Positions 43,526 to 52,619 of a stretch of 64,000 nt of DNA are shown piece by piece. Origin of the DNA: Mobilisporobacter senegalensis (GTDB lineage: Bacteria > Bacillota > Clostridia > Lachnospirales > Lachnospiraceae); assembly GCF_003752155.1 (NCBI RefSeq), contig NZ_RJVG01000003.1, positions 1 through 64,000 on the forward strand, read 5' to 3'. The stretch's first letter is position 1; every line of letters begins with the position of its first letter. The notes under the pieces are model-generated. The model worked only from the letters and a program-made list of their open reading frames with translations, ran no database searches and had not been told where the DNA came from. Made by a program: the position numbers and the translations under genes.

Positions 43526-44419
43526 ATGAAAAGTGTTCTGGTACGTTTACAAGAGTATTCAGGTCAAGCTAGCGGAGCTGAAAAAGGTGTGATTAAATAT
43601 TTAATGCAAAACCCAGAAAGGGCAGTGAATTGCAATGTTCACGAACTGGCTGAAATTACATTCTCATCACCTTCGACAATAATTCGTCTTTGTCGAAAAT
43701 TGGGTTTTCAAGGTTTTAAAGAAATGCATAAATCTCTTCTCTATGAGATGGCACTTCGAAAATCTACCAATCGGGAGAAAGGAAAAGAGATTACGAAAGA
43801 GGATTCCTTAGAATCGATTGTAGATAAGGTAACTTATAAAAATATAGTTTCCTTAGAAAATACAAGAAAGCTAATTGATATTGATATTCTGGAAGCTTGT
43901 GTTGATCTACTTTGTAAGTCTCAAACAATCTGCCTGTTCGGCATGGGTTCATCCCTGCTGGTAGCAAAAGATGCCTATTTAAAATTTCTAAGAATGAACA
44001 AACCTTGTTTGATCAGTGAAGACTGGCACGCCCAGTTACTTCAGGCCAGGAATATCAGAAATAAAGATGTTGCAATTGTAATCAGTTATTCTGGATTAAC
44101 AGAAGAGGTGCTAAGATGTGCAGCTGAAGTGAAACAAAAGGGAGCACCTATTATAGCAATCACAAGATTTGAAGATTCTCCTTTATCCCGTATGGCAGAT
44201 TACAATTTAAGTGTTGCTGCAACAGAATTTATATTCCGGAGTGGAGCAATGTCTTCAAGAATTGCACAACTGAGTCTAATTGATATTCTTTATACAGGAT
44301 TTTTAAACAGACAATACGAATCCAGTTTAACCCAGTTTCAAAGAACACATATCGATAAACCTTACCATCATATTACACAAGATGAAAGTAATAATGAAAA
44401 TAGAATCAAGGAGGAATGA
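43526..44419 (+). CDS. murR: RpiR-family regulator (MurR-like)
   Basis: A 297-residue regulator: N-terminal RpiR helix-turn-helix (about 1-80; NVHELAEITFSSPSTIIRLCRKLGFQGFKEM) and C-terminal SIS domain (about 125-260; ICLFGMGSSLLVAKDAYLKFLR, VAIVISYSGLTEEVLRCA). In MurNAc systems the SIS domain binds MurNAc-6-phosphate and relieves repression. ATG at 43526 follows GGAGG by six bases; an earlier in-frame ATG at 43505 is rejected. murQ starts four bases after its stop, so it is the first gene of the operon. The assignment as MurR rests on context. Confidence 0.85.
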   Translation: MKSVLVRLQEYSGQASGAEKGVIKYLMQNPERAVNCNVHELAEITFSSPSTIIRLCRKLGFQGFKEMHKSLLYEMALRKSTNREKGKEITKEDSLESIVDKVTYKNIVSLENTRKLIDIDILEACVDLLCKSQTICLFGMGSSLLVAKDAYLKFLRMNKPCLISEDWHAQLLQARNIRNKDVAIVISYSGLTEEVLRCAAEVKQKGAPIIAITRFEDSPLSRMADYNLSVAATEFIFRSGAMSSRIAQLSLIDILYTGFLNRQYESSLTQFQRTHIDKPYHHITQDESNNENRIKEE

Positions 44420-44422
44420 CAG

Positions 44423-45322
44423 TTGCTAGATTTAACAAAACTAACAACCGAGACACGCAATGAGAGAACTATGAATCTAGATTGTATGACCCCGCTGGAG
44501 ATTGCAACTATTATGAATAAGGAAGATGAAATGGTAGTGGCAGCTGTAAAAGAGGTATTACCACAAGTTGCAACAGTTATTGAATGGTGCACCAATTCCC
44601 TTAAAAATAGCGGTAGAATCATTTATATGGGAGCAGGGACAAGTGGTCGTCTAGGACTTTTAGATGCCGTTGAGTGCCCGCCGACTTTTGGTACTTCACC
44701 AGAAATGGTAGTAGGACTAATTGCCGGAGGCAGCGGAGCATTTATTAAAGCAGTAGAAGGTGCTGAGGATAGTACTACTTTAGGAGTAGAAGATTTAAAG
44801 AAACTTAACCTTAACAAGAATGATATTGTGATCGGTATAGCTGCAAGTGGGAGAACTCCATATGTAATTGCAGCCCTAAAATATGCAAGAGAACTTGGTT
44901 GCAAAACAGCAGTTCTGGTATGTAATAGAAACTCAGAGATGGCTAAACATGCAGATATTGCAATAGAACCAGTGTCAGGTCCAGAAGTTTTAACAGGATC
45001 TACAAGATTAAAATCTGGTACAGCCCAAAAAATGATACTTAATATGATTTCAACTGGTAGTATGGTGGGGATTGGAAAAGCATATCAAAATCTTATGGTT
45101 GATGTAATGCAGACCAATATGAAATTAGTTTCCAGGGCAGAGAATATCATCATATCTGCTACAGATTGTGATAGAGAGACTGCAAAAGAAACTCTGGAAA
45201 TAGCAGAAGGAAGTGCCAAGCTGGCAATTACAATGATACTTTTGCAATGCTCTAAAGAAGAGGCTATAGAAAGATTAAATCACTCACACGGGCATATACG
45301 TTATGCTCTTGAGAATAAATAA
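44423..45322 (+). CDS. murQ: N-acetylmuramic acid 6-phosphate etherase
   Basis: A 299-residue SIS-fold enzyme with the MurQ signature: LTTETRNERTMNLD start, GAGTSGRLGLLDAVECPPTFG, IAGGSGAFIKAVEGAED (catalytic Glu region) and VEPVSGPEVLTGSTRLKSGTAQKM. It cleaves the lactyl ether of MurNAc-6-phosphate to give GlcNAc-6-phosphate and D-lactate. Start is TTG with AAGGAGGAA about eight bases upstream. Position between the regulator and the PTS permease is the standard arrangement. Confidence 0.95.
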   Translation: MLDLTKLTTETRNERTMNLDCMTPLEIATIMNKEDEMVVAAVKEVLPQVATVIEWCTNSLKNSGRIIYMGAGTSGRLGLLDAVECPPTFGTSPEMVVGLIAGGSGAFIKAVEGAEDSTTLGVEDLKKLNLNKNDIVIGIAASGRTPYVIAALKYARELGCKTAVLVCNRNSEMAKHADIAIEPVSGPEVLTGSTRLKSGTAQKMILNMISTGSMVGIGKAYQNLMVDVMQTNMKLVSRAENIIISATDCDRETAKETLEIAEGSAKLAITMILLQCSKEEAIERLNHSHGHIRYALENK

Positions 45323-45345
45323 TCATAATTGGAGGAGGAATATAT

Positions 45346-46770
45346 ATGTCAAACTTAGAACTAGCGAAGAAACTTGTTGAATTAGTTGGTGGTAAAGAAA
45401 ATGTTGAAAAAGCAACTAATTGTATGACAAGATTACGCTTAACAGTTAAGGATGCCAGTATAGTAAAAGGAGAAGAAATCAAAGGTTGTGAAGGTGTCAT
45501 GGGATATATCGTTGATGGCACATCTCTTCAAATTGTTTTAGGACCAGGAAAGGCAAAAAAAGTTGCTGATATCTGTACAGATGAATTAGGACTTCCTAAA
45601 GTTAAGTCAGGTACAGATAATTGGGAAGATAATAAAGCTTCCATGAAATCTATCCAGAAACAAAGTCCATTTAAAAAAGCAATCAGAACAATCGCAGATA
45701 TTTTTATTCCATTAATTCCAGCCATTATTGCTGCAGGTTTATTTAATGGGTTAACAAGCTTAATTACTACTCTACAAGGTCAGGGAGTATTAGCAGCTGA
45801 TGGTTTCTGGCAAGTAACTCAATTAATCTTCGGTTTAATTGGTAGTGGATTCTTAGGTTACTTTGCAATTTATACAGGTATTAATTCTGCAAAACAATTT
45901 GGTGCTACAGAAGCACTAGGCGGTATGATTGGTGCTATGTCAATTGCTGCTAACATTGTTCCTATATCAACATTCTTCGGTTTATACAATGAAGAACAAC
46001 CACTCAATTCTATCTTAACAACAGGTAAAGGTGGTATTATCGGTGTTATCGTTGGTGTTTGGATTTTAGCGAAAGTTGAAAAATATGTTAGAAAACATGT
46101 ACCAGATGTATTAGATTTAATTGTTACGCCATTTGTTTCTTTATTAGTTACTGGTCTTATCTTCGTTTTCGCGATTATGCCAGTTGCAGGTTATTTTTCT
46201 GATGGATTAGTAGCAGTACTTAGTATCATTATTAATTCAGCAAATCCAGTGGTAAGTGTAATTAGTGGTTATTTATTGTCTGCTTTATTCTTACCAATGG
46301 TATTACTTGGATTACATCACGGGCTTATTCCAATCTATGCTATTCAATTAGAAGCTTTAGGCGGAGTAACATTATTCCCAGTATTAGCTATGGCTGGTGC
46401 TGGTCAGGTTGGTGCATCCATTGCAATTTACTTAAAAGCAAAACGTACTGGAAATAACCGTTTACAAAAAGTTATTACTGGTGCACTTCCAGCAGGTTTC
46501 TTGGGAGTTGGTGAACCATTAATCTATGGAGTTACGCTTCCAATGTTTAAGCCATTTATTACTGCAGGTTTAGGAGCAGGTTTTGGTGGAGCTTATGTAA
46601 TGTTAACACATGTTATGGCAAATTCATGGGGCCCTTCAGGATTAGTTGCTATTCCAATTATGAAACCAGACAGTATGTTAAACTTCTTTATTGGTTTAGT
46701 TATATCTTATGTTGCAGGATTCATTATCACTCAGTTCACTATTAAAGAAAAGGATGTAGCAAATGCTTAA
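45346..46770 (+). CDS. murP: PTS EIIBC for MurNAc-type sugar
   Basis: A 474-residue PTS permease: EIIB domain (1-85) with phosphorylatable Cys27 in ATNCMTRLRL, then an EIIC domain of the sucrose/glucose superfamily (about 105-465) with LGLHHGLIPIYAIQLEALGG and GVGEPLIYGVTLPM. There is no EIIA domain, so it must borrow EIIA(Glc) from another protein, as E. coli MurP does. It would import MurNAc or a MurNAc disaccharide as the 6-phosphate. The mupG-like gene overlaps its end by eight bases. Confidence 0.9.
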   Translation: MSNLELAKKLVELVGGKENVEKATNCMTRLRLTVKDASIVKGEEIKGCEGVMGYIVDGTSLQIVLGPGKAKKVADICTDELGLPKVKSGTDNWEDNKASMKSIQKQSPFKKAIRTIADIFIPLIPAIIAAGLFNGLTSLITTLQGQGVLAADGFWQVTQLIFGLIGSGFLGYFAIYTGINSAKQFGATEALGGMIGAMSIAANIVPISTFFGLYNEEQPLNSILTTGKGGIIGVIVGVWILAKVEKYVRKHVPDVLDLIVTPFVSLLVTGLIFVFAIMPVAGYFSDGLVAVLSIIINSANPVVSVISGYLLSALFLPMVLLGLHHGLIPIYAIQLEALGGVTLFPVLAMAGAGQVGASIAIYLKAKRTGNNRLQKVITGALPAGFLGVGEPLIYGVTLPMFKPFITAGLGAGFGGAYVMLTHVMANSWGPSGLVAIPIMKPDSMLNFFIGLVISYVAGFIITQFTIKEKDVANA

Positions 46771-47812
46771 TTCCATTGGTTACTCTGTATACTTATCTAA
46801 TTTTGAGGAACAGAAGGAACAGCTTTCTAAGATATATACAAAAGACAGTTATATATTTACGACTTTTCATATGAGTGAGGAGTTTGACAATACTTATATA
46901 GAACGCGCCATGGATATGTGCAGTTATATTAAGAATCTGGGATTTAAAATTATCGGTGATGTCTCCAGAAAAACATTAGAATTTTTTCAAGTAGATAGTT
47001 TAATTAAATTTGCAAAACAAATGAATCTGTCTATTCTTAGGATTGATTACGGATTTACGGAAGAAGAAATACTTGAACTTGCAGAACAAATGCCAATTTG
47101 TATTAATGCATCTACTGTAACGGATGATTTTATTCATACTATTGCATCAAAAAATTTAGATGTTTATGGGATACACAACTTTTATCCACGACCTGAAACT
47201 GGTTTAGATGAAGAACTATTCAGAACTCTTAATAAAAAGCTAAAAGAAAATGGAATAAAAGTTCTTGCATTCGCAGCCGGAGATATTTCAAAAAGGGGCC
47301 CAGTCTATGAAGGGCTTCCTACTTTAGAGGCCCATAGATATACAGCAACTTATGCAGCAACTCTTGATCTGTTATTAAACTATGGGGTAGACGGTGTTTT
47401 TATCGGTGATGGAATCATCAGCAAATATCAGGCAGATTTAATTTTCGGCTTTATAGATACAAATATCATAAATTTACCTGTAGAGTTTAATGATATGGGA
47501 AAAGAACTATACGAGAAAGAATTTACGATTAGGGTAGATTCGCCCCGCTGGCTGAAAAGGTTACAAGAATCCAGAGAATATTCCTGCTTTGGAAGAGAGA
47601 TCACACCAGAAGAGTGTAAGGTTAGAAGTGTAGGAAGTGTTACAATTGATAATATTTCCTATCAAAGATATTCAGGAGAAATACAGATTATTGTTGAAGA
47701 ATTGCCAGCAGATGAGAAAGTGAATGTAATTGGTCACATACCAAAAGAGTATCATATCTTATTAAAGAGTATTAAAAATGGTACAAAGATACGTTTTGTA
47801 AAGCCAATATAA
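46763..47812 (+). CDS. mupG: DUF871 family 6-phospho-N-acetylmuramidase (MupG-like)
   Basis: A 349-residue protein of the DUF871/MupG family: an N-terminal TIM barrel (about 1-240; IGYSVYLSNFEEQ, DVSRKTLEFF, LRIDYGF, GIHNFYPRPETGLDEE, HRYTATYAATLDLL) and a C-terminal small domain (about 250-349). MupG hydrolyses MurNAc-6-phosphate-GlcNAc produced by PTS uptake, feeding MurQ. Staphylococcus aureus has the same gene set. The overlap with the PTS gene indicates tight coupling. That the imported compound is a disaccharide is inference. Confidence 0.88.
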   Translation: MLNSIGYSVYLSNFEEQKEQLSKIYTKDSYIFTTFHMSEEFDNTYIERAMDMCSYIKNLGFKIIGDVSRKTLEFFQVDSLIKFAKQMNLSILRIDYGFTEEEILELAEQMPICINASTVTDDFIHTIASKNLDVYGIHNFYPRPETGLDEELFRTLNKKLKENGIKVLAFAAGDISKRGPVYEGLPTLEAHRYTATYAATLDLLLNYGVDGVFIGDGIISKYQADLIFGFIDTNIINLPVEFNDMGKELYEKEFTIRVDSPRWLKRLQESREYSCFGREITPEECKVRSVGSVTIDNISYQRYSGEIQIIVEELPADEKVNVIGHIPKEYHILLKSIKNGTKIRFVKPI

Positions 47813-47815
47813 AAT

Positions 47816-47860
47816 AAACTTAATTCAGATATGGTTGGCCCCACATCTGAATTTAAGTTT
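47816..47860 (+). terminator. Palindromic hairpin repeat, copy 2
   Basis: AAACTTAATTCAGATATGG pairs with CCACATCTGAATTTAAGTTT. It starts four bases after the mupG-like stop and shares its core with 2541-2591. It is followed by TTTAC rather than a clean T-run. A terminator-like role is plausible here. Confidence 0.55.
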
Positions 47861-47888
47861 TACTTTATATAAATAATAAAACTTCCCT

Positions 47889-47930
47889 AGAATAAGTCCA
47901 GTGTATTAAATGCACTGGACTTATTAATTG
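47889..47930 (+). terminator. Second hairpin behind the MurNAc operon
   Basis: TAAGTCCAGTG/CACTGGACTTA, 11 bp, with a loop of about eight bases, followed by TTAATT. It may act with the preceding hairpin to end transcription before the radical SAM gene. Confidence 0.6.
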
Positions 47931-48060
47931 TGGGTTTACACCACTTTACATAAATGTTACAATTAATACTAGATAAAGAATTTTAAGTTTAAAAATACGG
48001 TACAAACATTGAACAAGATTCTATAGTAACTATGTATAACTATAAAAGGAGTGAAAGTGA

Positions 48061-49152
48061 ATGGACTGGAGAAAAGAACTAAAAGAGAATGTAACTACAG
48101 TAAAGGAATTAAAACATGTATTGCCACTTAATATGGAACCGGAAGATACAAATAAAATGGAGAAAATTATTAAGTCATATCCTATGTCGATTCCAAAATA
48201 CTATTTGTCTTTAATAGACGAAACGAACGATAATGACCCTATTAAAAAACTATGTATTCCATCAATAAAGGAAACAGATCTTAGCGGGAGTTTTGATACG
48301 AGTGGAGAGTTAGATAATACTGTAGTAGTAGGGCTGCAGCACAAATATAAACAAACGGCATTGGTACTGTCAACAAATAAATGTGCAATGTATTGCAGAC
48401 ATTGTTTCCGTAAAAGATTAGTTGGAGTAAGTGATAAAGAGGTTAGCAACCATTTTGGTGAAATTATCACATATATCAGGGAACATGATGAAATCAGCAA
48501 TGTATTGCTATCAGGCGGAGATGCCTTCTTAAATAATAATCAAAAGATAGAATCTTACCTAAGAGCATTATCAGAAATAGAACATTTGGATTTGATCCGT
48601 TTTGGGACGAGAACTCCGGTAGTCTTTCCAATGCGTATTTATGAAGATGAAGAATTATTAAATATATTAAAGGAATATTCAAAGAAGAAAAAAATCTATC
48701 TCATAACACATTTTAACCATCCCAAAGAATTAACCAGTGAAGCAAAAAGAGCAATCAATTCTTTAATCACTGCAGGTGTTATTGTGAAAAATCAAACAGT
48801 TTTATTAAAAGGGATAAACGATAATTCTGATACAATGGCGAAATTATTAAAGGACCTTACGAGATTTGGAGTCATACCCTATTATATTTTCCAATGCAGG
48901 CCGGTATCAGGTGTTAAGAACCAGTTTCAGGTACCACTGAAGAAAGCGTATCAAATAATTCAAGAGACAAAAGCAAGATTAAATGGACAAGGGAAATGTT
49001 TTCGTTACGTATTGTCTAATGAGACAGGCAAAATTGAAATATTAGGAAATATGGAAGATGAGATGATTTTTAAATATCATCAGGCAAAATATGAAAAAGA
49101 TCAAGGCAGACTATTTACATTGAATATATCAGAAAATCAATGTTGGATATAA
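48061..49152 (+). CDS. Lysine 2,3-aminomutase-family radical SAM protein
   Basis: A 363-residue KamA/YodO-like protein. The radical SAM cluster motif is CAMYCRHC (Cys-x3-Cys-x2-Cys) followed by FRKR, and VLLSGGDAF, LIRFGTRTPVVFPMRI and THFNHPKELT are conserved family segments; the PLP-lysine region lies in the FQCRPVSGV stretch. True lysine 2,3-aminomutases are about 410-470 residues, so this shorter one may be an EpmB-like or other aminomutase. AAAGGAGTG precedes the ATG. No lysine-pathway genes flank it; it stands alone. Confidence 0.85.
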   Translation: MDWRKELKENVTTVKELKHVLPLNMEPEDTNKMEKIIKSYPMSIPKYYLSLIDETNDNDPIKKLCIPSIKETDLSGSFDTSGELDNTVVVGLQHKYKQTALVLSTNKCAMYCRHCFRKRLVGVSDKEVSNHFGEIITYIREHDEISNVLLSGGDAFLNNNQKIESYLRALSEIEHLDLIRFGTRTPVVFPMRIYEDEELLNILKEYSKKKKIYLITHFNHPKELTSEAKRAINSLITAGVIVKNQTVLLKGINDNSDTMAKLLKDLTRFGVIPYYIFQCRPVSGVKNQFQVPLKKAYQIIQETKARLNGQGKCFRYVLSNETGKIEILGNMEDEMIFKYHQAKYEKDQGRLFTLNISENQCWI

Positions 49153-49174
49153 AGAGAAATTTAATTAAATTTTA

Positions 49175-49203
49175 TTGACAGAGTAAAATATTGGAGTTAT
49201 AAT
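49175..49203 (+). promoter_or_regulatory. Promoter of the glycerol operon
   Basis: TTGACA (49175-49180), 17 bases, TATAAT (49198-49203): a full consensus sigma-A promoter, about 110 bases before the first gene and directly ahead of the antiterminator-type leader. Confidence 0.88.
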
Positions 49204-49232
49204 GGTTGTATAATAAAAAAGGCAGAGTATTG

Positions 49233-49290
49233 AGAGCCATGATTGAAAGATAGTATTACATACTATTCTTTTAAGTCATGGCTCTTTTTG
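49233..49290 (+). promoter_or_regulatory. GlpP-type antiterminator leader 1
   Basis: AGAGCCATGA (49233-49242) pairs with TCATGGCTCT (49276-49285), with inner GATAGTAT/ATACTATT pairing, followed by TTTTT. It is a terminator inside the leader between promoter and gene. A similar hairpin (52451-52504) precedes glpF. GlpP, encoded at 55059, is known in Bacillus to bind such leaders and allow read-through when glycerol 3-phosphate is present. Confidence 0.75.
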
Positions 49291-49310
49291 CTTGATTAAG
49301 GAGGCATACA

Positions 49311-50753
49311 ATGTTTGACGTGGTTATTATTGGAGCTGGGATCGTTGGAAGCAGTATCGCAAGAGAATTATCAAGATACAAATTAAAGACCTGCGTATTA
49401 GAGAAAGGCTCTGATGTTGCTACAGGCTCATCAAAAGCTAACAGCGGTATTGTACATGCAGGTTTTGATGCAAAATCTGGTACATTGAAGGCGAAATTAA
49501 ATGTGCAGGGAAATATCATGTTTGACCAGTTATCAAAAGATTTAGATTTTCCATTCCGGAAAAATGGTTCTCTTGTATTATGTTTTAATAAAAAGGATAT
49601 TCAGAAGTTAGAGGAGTTAAAGGAGAAAGGCGATAGAAATGGAGTATCAAATCTTTCAGTACTTACGAAGGAACAGTTATCTGCATTGGAGCCAAACCTT
49701 AATGAGAATGTAGAAGCTGCATTATATGCACCAACGGGAGGAATTGTATGTCCTTATGAAATGACCATTGCATTTGCAGAAAACGCTTGTATGAATGGAG
49801 TGGAATTTAATTTTAATACAGAAGTAACGGATATTATTAAGAAGGAAGATTCATTTATCATTGAGACGAACAATGGCAGATATGGATCAAAAGTAATAAT
49901 CAATGCTGCCGGACTTTTTGCAGATGAAATTAATAACATGGTAAGTAAAGAAAAAATAGAGATCAAGGGGAGAAAAGGGGAGTATTGCCTATTTGATAAA
50001 ACCGTTGGTTCACTTGCCCGTATGACATTATTTCAACTGCCGACTTCAATGGGAAAAGGAGTCTTGGTTTCACCAACCGTTGATAACAATTTGTTGATCG
50101 GGCCAACTGCACTGGATATCCCGGATAAATCAGATACGACCACAACAAGGGAAGGAATCGAGGAAGTTATTGATAAAGCCAGACTGACGCTGAGGGAAAT
50201 ACCAGTAAATAAGACGATCACATCATTTTCAGGAATTAGGGCCCACGCAGTAAAAGATGATTTTATCATAGGTGAAGCAAGTGATGTAAAAGGTTTTATC
50301 AATGCTGCAGGTATTGAATCGCCAGGGCTTACAAGTGCACCGGCGATTGCAAAGATGATTGAGGAGATTGTTGGAAGAATATTATCTCCTTCATTCAATG
50401 AGAATTTCAATCCAATCCGAAAAGGAATTCCAAGATTTCGCGAGATGAATAATGAAGAGAGAGATAACTTGATTAAAGAAAATCCTTCCTATGGAAAAGT
50501 AATATGCAGATGTGAAACAGTAACAGAAGGTGAAATTTTAAATGCAATACACCGTCCTCTGGGAGCACGAACACTGGATGCGGTAAAAAGAAGGACCAGA
50601 GCAGGAATGGGAAGGTGCCAATCTGGTTTTTGTTCCACGAAGATTGTTAGTATCTTGGCAAGAGAGTTAAATTTATCAGAGATTGAAATCACCAAATTTG
50701 GTGGAGCTTCTTATTTGCTAATAGGCGAAAATAAAGAATTAATGAATCCATAG
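49311..50753 (+). CDS. FAD-dependent glycerol-3-phosphate dehydrogenase-like protein with BFD iron-sulfur domain
   Basis: A 480-residue flavoprotein: dinucleotide motif VVIIGAGIVGSSIARELS at the N-terminus, DAO domain to about 360, then a BFD-like [2Fe-2S] domain with CRC near 397 and GRC-x4-C near 440. This is the clostridial GlpA-like type that works with a second flavoprotein (next gene) and DUF1667 (the gene after). Together they should oxidise glycerol 3-phosphate to dihydroxyacetone phosphate with electron transfer to an anaerobic acceptor. Terminator leader and glycerol genes around it support the role. Confidence 0.87.
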   Translation: MFDVVIIGAGIVGSSIARELSRYKLKTCVLEKGSDVATGSSKANSGIVHAGFDAKSGTLKAKLNVQGNIMFDQLSKDLDFPFRKNGSLVLCFNKKDIQKLEELKEKGDRNGVSNLSVLTKEQLSALEPNLNENVEAALYAPTGGIVCPYEMTIAFAENACMNGVEFNFNTEVTDIIKKEDSFIIETNNGRYGSKVIINAAGLFADEINNMVSKEKIEIKGRKGEYCLFDKTVGSLARMTLFQLPTSMGKGVLVSPTVDNNLLIGPTALDIPDKSDTTTTREGIEEVIDKARLTLREIPVNKTITSFSGIRAHAVKDDFIIGEASDVKGFINAAGIESPGLTSAPAIAKMIEEIVGRILSPSFNENFNPIRKGIPRFREMNNEERDNLIKENPSYGKVICRCETVTEGEILNAIHRPLGARTLDAVKRRTRAGMGRCQSGFCSTKIVSILARELNLSEIEITKFGGASYLLIGENKELMNP

Positions 50754-50768
50754 GGGGGAGGAACAGAG

Positions 50769-52028
50769 ATGGTAGAGCATGAGGTAATAATCATTGGAGG
50801 AGGTCCTGCAGGACTTGCTGCAGCTATCGGTGCCAGAGAAGAAGGGATTGAAGATATCTTAATACTAGAACGGGATAATAATCTTGGCGGCATTTTAAAC
50901 CAATGTATTCATAATGGATTTGGTTTACATACATTTAAAGAAGAACTAACCGGACCTGAATATGCAAAAAGGTTCGTGGAGAAAGTAGAGGAAATGCATA
51001 TTCCATACAAACTAAATACTATGGTGATTGATGTAAATAAAGATAAAGTTATTACTGCAGTGAATGAAGAAGATGGAGTAATAGAACTGAAGGCGAAAGC
51101 AGTTATCCTTGCCATGGGATGCAGGGAAAGACCAAGAGGAGCGATTCATATACCAGGAAGCAGATGTGCGGGAATTTATACAGCGGGAGCTGCACAAAAA
51201 TTCGTAAATATTGACGGATTTATGCCTGGAAGGGATGTTGTTATATTAGGCTCCGGAGATATTGGTTTAATTATGGCAAGGAGGATGACTTTAGAAGGTG
51301 GAAATGTAAAAGCTGTCATTGAATTATTACCATATTCAGGAGGATTAAAGAGAAATGTTGTACAATGTCTGGATGATTTTAATATCCCATTAAAACTATC
51401 CCATACTGTAGTGAAGATTCATGGGCAAGACAGGTTAACTGGTATTACCATTGCTAAAGTTGATGAGAATAGAAAGCCGGTCAAAGAGTCGGAAGAATAT
51501 ATTCCTTGCGATACATTATTATTATCTGTAGGGTTGATCCCTGAAAATGAACTATCTGAGAAAGCAGATGTTGAATTATCCGGAGTAACAGGAGGACCAA
51601 TCGTAAATGAAAGTCTGCAGACCAATGTGACAGGAATATTTGCCTGCGGCAATGTACTTCATGTTCATGATCTGGTAGATTATGTCTCAGAAGAAAGTAT
51701 TCTTGCAGGTAAAAATGCAGCAAGGTATATTAATGGAAAAACCTTTGATGAAGTATTTATTGAGGTCAATACTTGTGATGGTGTTCGCTACTGTGTTCCT
51801 AAATTTATCAATCCTGAAAATATTACAAAAAGTATCTCTGTAAGATTTCGTGTTGGAGATGTATATAAAGACAAATATATCTCAATTTATTTTGACGGAC
51901 ATAGAGAGATACATATTAAGAAACGAATTTTAACTCCTGGAGAAATGGAAACGATAAAACTTACAGAAGCAATATTTAAAAAATACCCTACATGTAAGGA
52001 AATTACTATTAAAGTGGAAGGGGAATAG
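50769..52028 (+). CDS. NAD(P)/FAD oxidoreductase, GlpB-like partner
   Basis: A 419-residue pyridine-nucleotide-disulfide-type flavoprotein: FAD motif IIIGGGPAGLAAAIGA, NAD motif VVILGSGDIGLIMARRM, and the second FAD motif TNVTGIFACGNVLHVHDLVD. It lacks the redox CxxC of thioredoxin reductases, so electrons probably pass to the partner proteins. It lies 15 bases after the GlpA-like gene and four bases before the DUF1667 gene, a conserved trio in Clostridia. It is the probable electron-acceptor side of the glycerol-3-phosphate dehydrogenase complex. Confidence 0.85.
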   Translation: MVEHEVIIIGGGPAGLAAAIGAREEGIEDILILERDNNLGGILNQCIHNGFGLHTFKEELTGPEYAKRFVEKVEEMHIPYKLNTMVIDVNKDKVITAVNEEDGVIELKAKAVILAMGCRERPRGAIHIPGSRCAGIYTAGAAQKFVNIDGFMPGRDVVILGSGDIGLIMARRMTLEGGNVKAVIELLPYSGGLKRNVVQCLDDFNIPLKLSHTVVKIHGQDRLTGITIAKVDENRKPVKESEEYIPCDTLLLSVGLIPENELSEKADVELSGVTGGPIVNESLQTNVTGIFACGNVLHVHDLVDYVSEESILAGKNAARYINGKTFDEVFIEVNTCDGVRYCVPKFINPENITKSISVRFRVGDVYKDKYISIYFDGHREIHIKKRILTPGEMETIKLTEAIFKKYPTCKEITIKVEGE

Positions 52029-52032
52029 TGGG

Positions 52033-52404
52033 ATGGAAGAGAAAAAAGAAATAACTTGTATTGGATGTCCAATTGGATGCATGTTAGAGGTAACTCTGGA
52101 ATATAATGAAGTAAAGGATGTAAAAGGGTATACCTGTTTGAAAGGAAAAACCTATGCAATCAAGGAATGTACCAATCCTACCAGAATCTTAACATCAACA
52201 GTCAAAGTTAAGAATGGCACAACGAATATGGTATCGGTAAAGACGATACAGGATATTCCAAAAGATAAGATAAAAGAATGTATGGATGAAATAAAGGGAC
52301 TTGCAGTGAAAGCTCCAATCCATGCAGGTGATATTATCGTCTCAAATGTTGCCGGAACGATGGTTGATATTATTGCTACGAAAGATGTTCCGGAGCATTT
52401 ATAA
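52033..52404 (+). CDS. DUF1667 protein of the glycerol-3-phosphate dehydrogenase trio
   Basis: A 123-residue protein with four cysteines in two motifs: CIGCPIGC (Cys-x2-Cys-x3-Cys) at about 8-15 and Cys near 36 and 47 (GYTCLKGKTYAIKEC), suggesting an iron-sulfur or zinc site. The rest is the DUF1667 pattern NPTRILTSTVKVKNG and VKAPIHAGDIIVSNVAGT. It is always the third member of this trio and probably the iron-sulfur electron carrier; the exact role is not proved. Four bases separate it from the preceding gene. Confidence 0.87.
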   Translation: MEEKKEITCIGCPIGCMLEVTLEYNEVKDVKGYTCLKGKTYAIKECTNPTRILTSTVKVKNGTTNMVSVKTIQDIPKDKIKECMDEIKGLAVKAPIHAGDIIVSNVAGTMVDIIATKDVPEHL

Positions 52405-52450
52405 CAGATACGTAATAATTACAATAGAATCATTTGGCGGAGAGAAGAGA

Positions 52451-52504
52451 GAGAGCCATTATTAAAAAGAGCAAACCACTCTTTATTAATAGGGCTCTTT
52501 TGGT
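52451..52504 (+). promoter_or_regulatory. GlpP-type antiterminator leader 2
   Basis: AGAGCC-TTATTAAA-AGAG pairs with CTCTT-ATTAAT-GGCTCT (about 52452-52498), followed by TTTT. The left arm GAGAGCCATTATT differs in one base from that of leader 1 (GAGAGCCATGATT). It lies between the DUF1667 gene and glpF. A perfect AAATCTAGA/TCTAGATTT inverted repeat follows at 52571-52590. Confidence 0.68.
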
Positions 52505-52619
52505 TTTATCAAAGTAAAGTAGTGATGTGATAACTTGGAGGTGGTTGGCAGAGGCATGATAGGGAAAATTAAATCTAGATTTCTAGATTTAATATAGAAA
52601 ATTAAAAAGGAGGAATTGT

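Noticed and set aside
50033-50410. 125-codon minus-strand frame opposite the GlpA-like gene
   Set aside because: Antisense shadow, no family pattern, no ribosome site.
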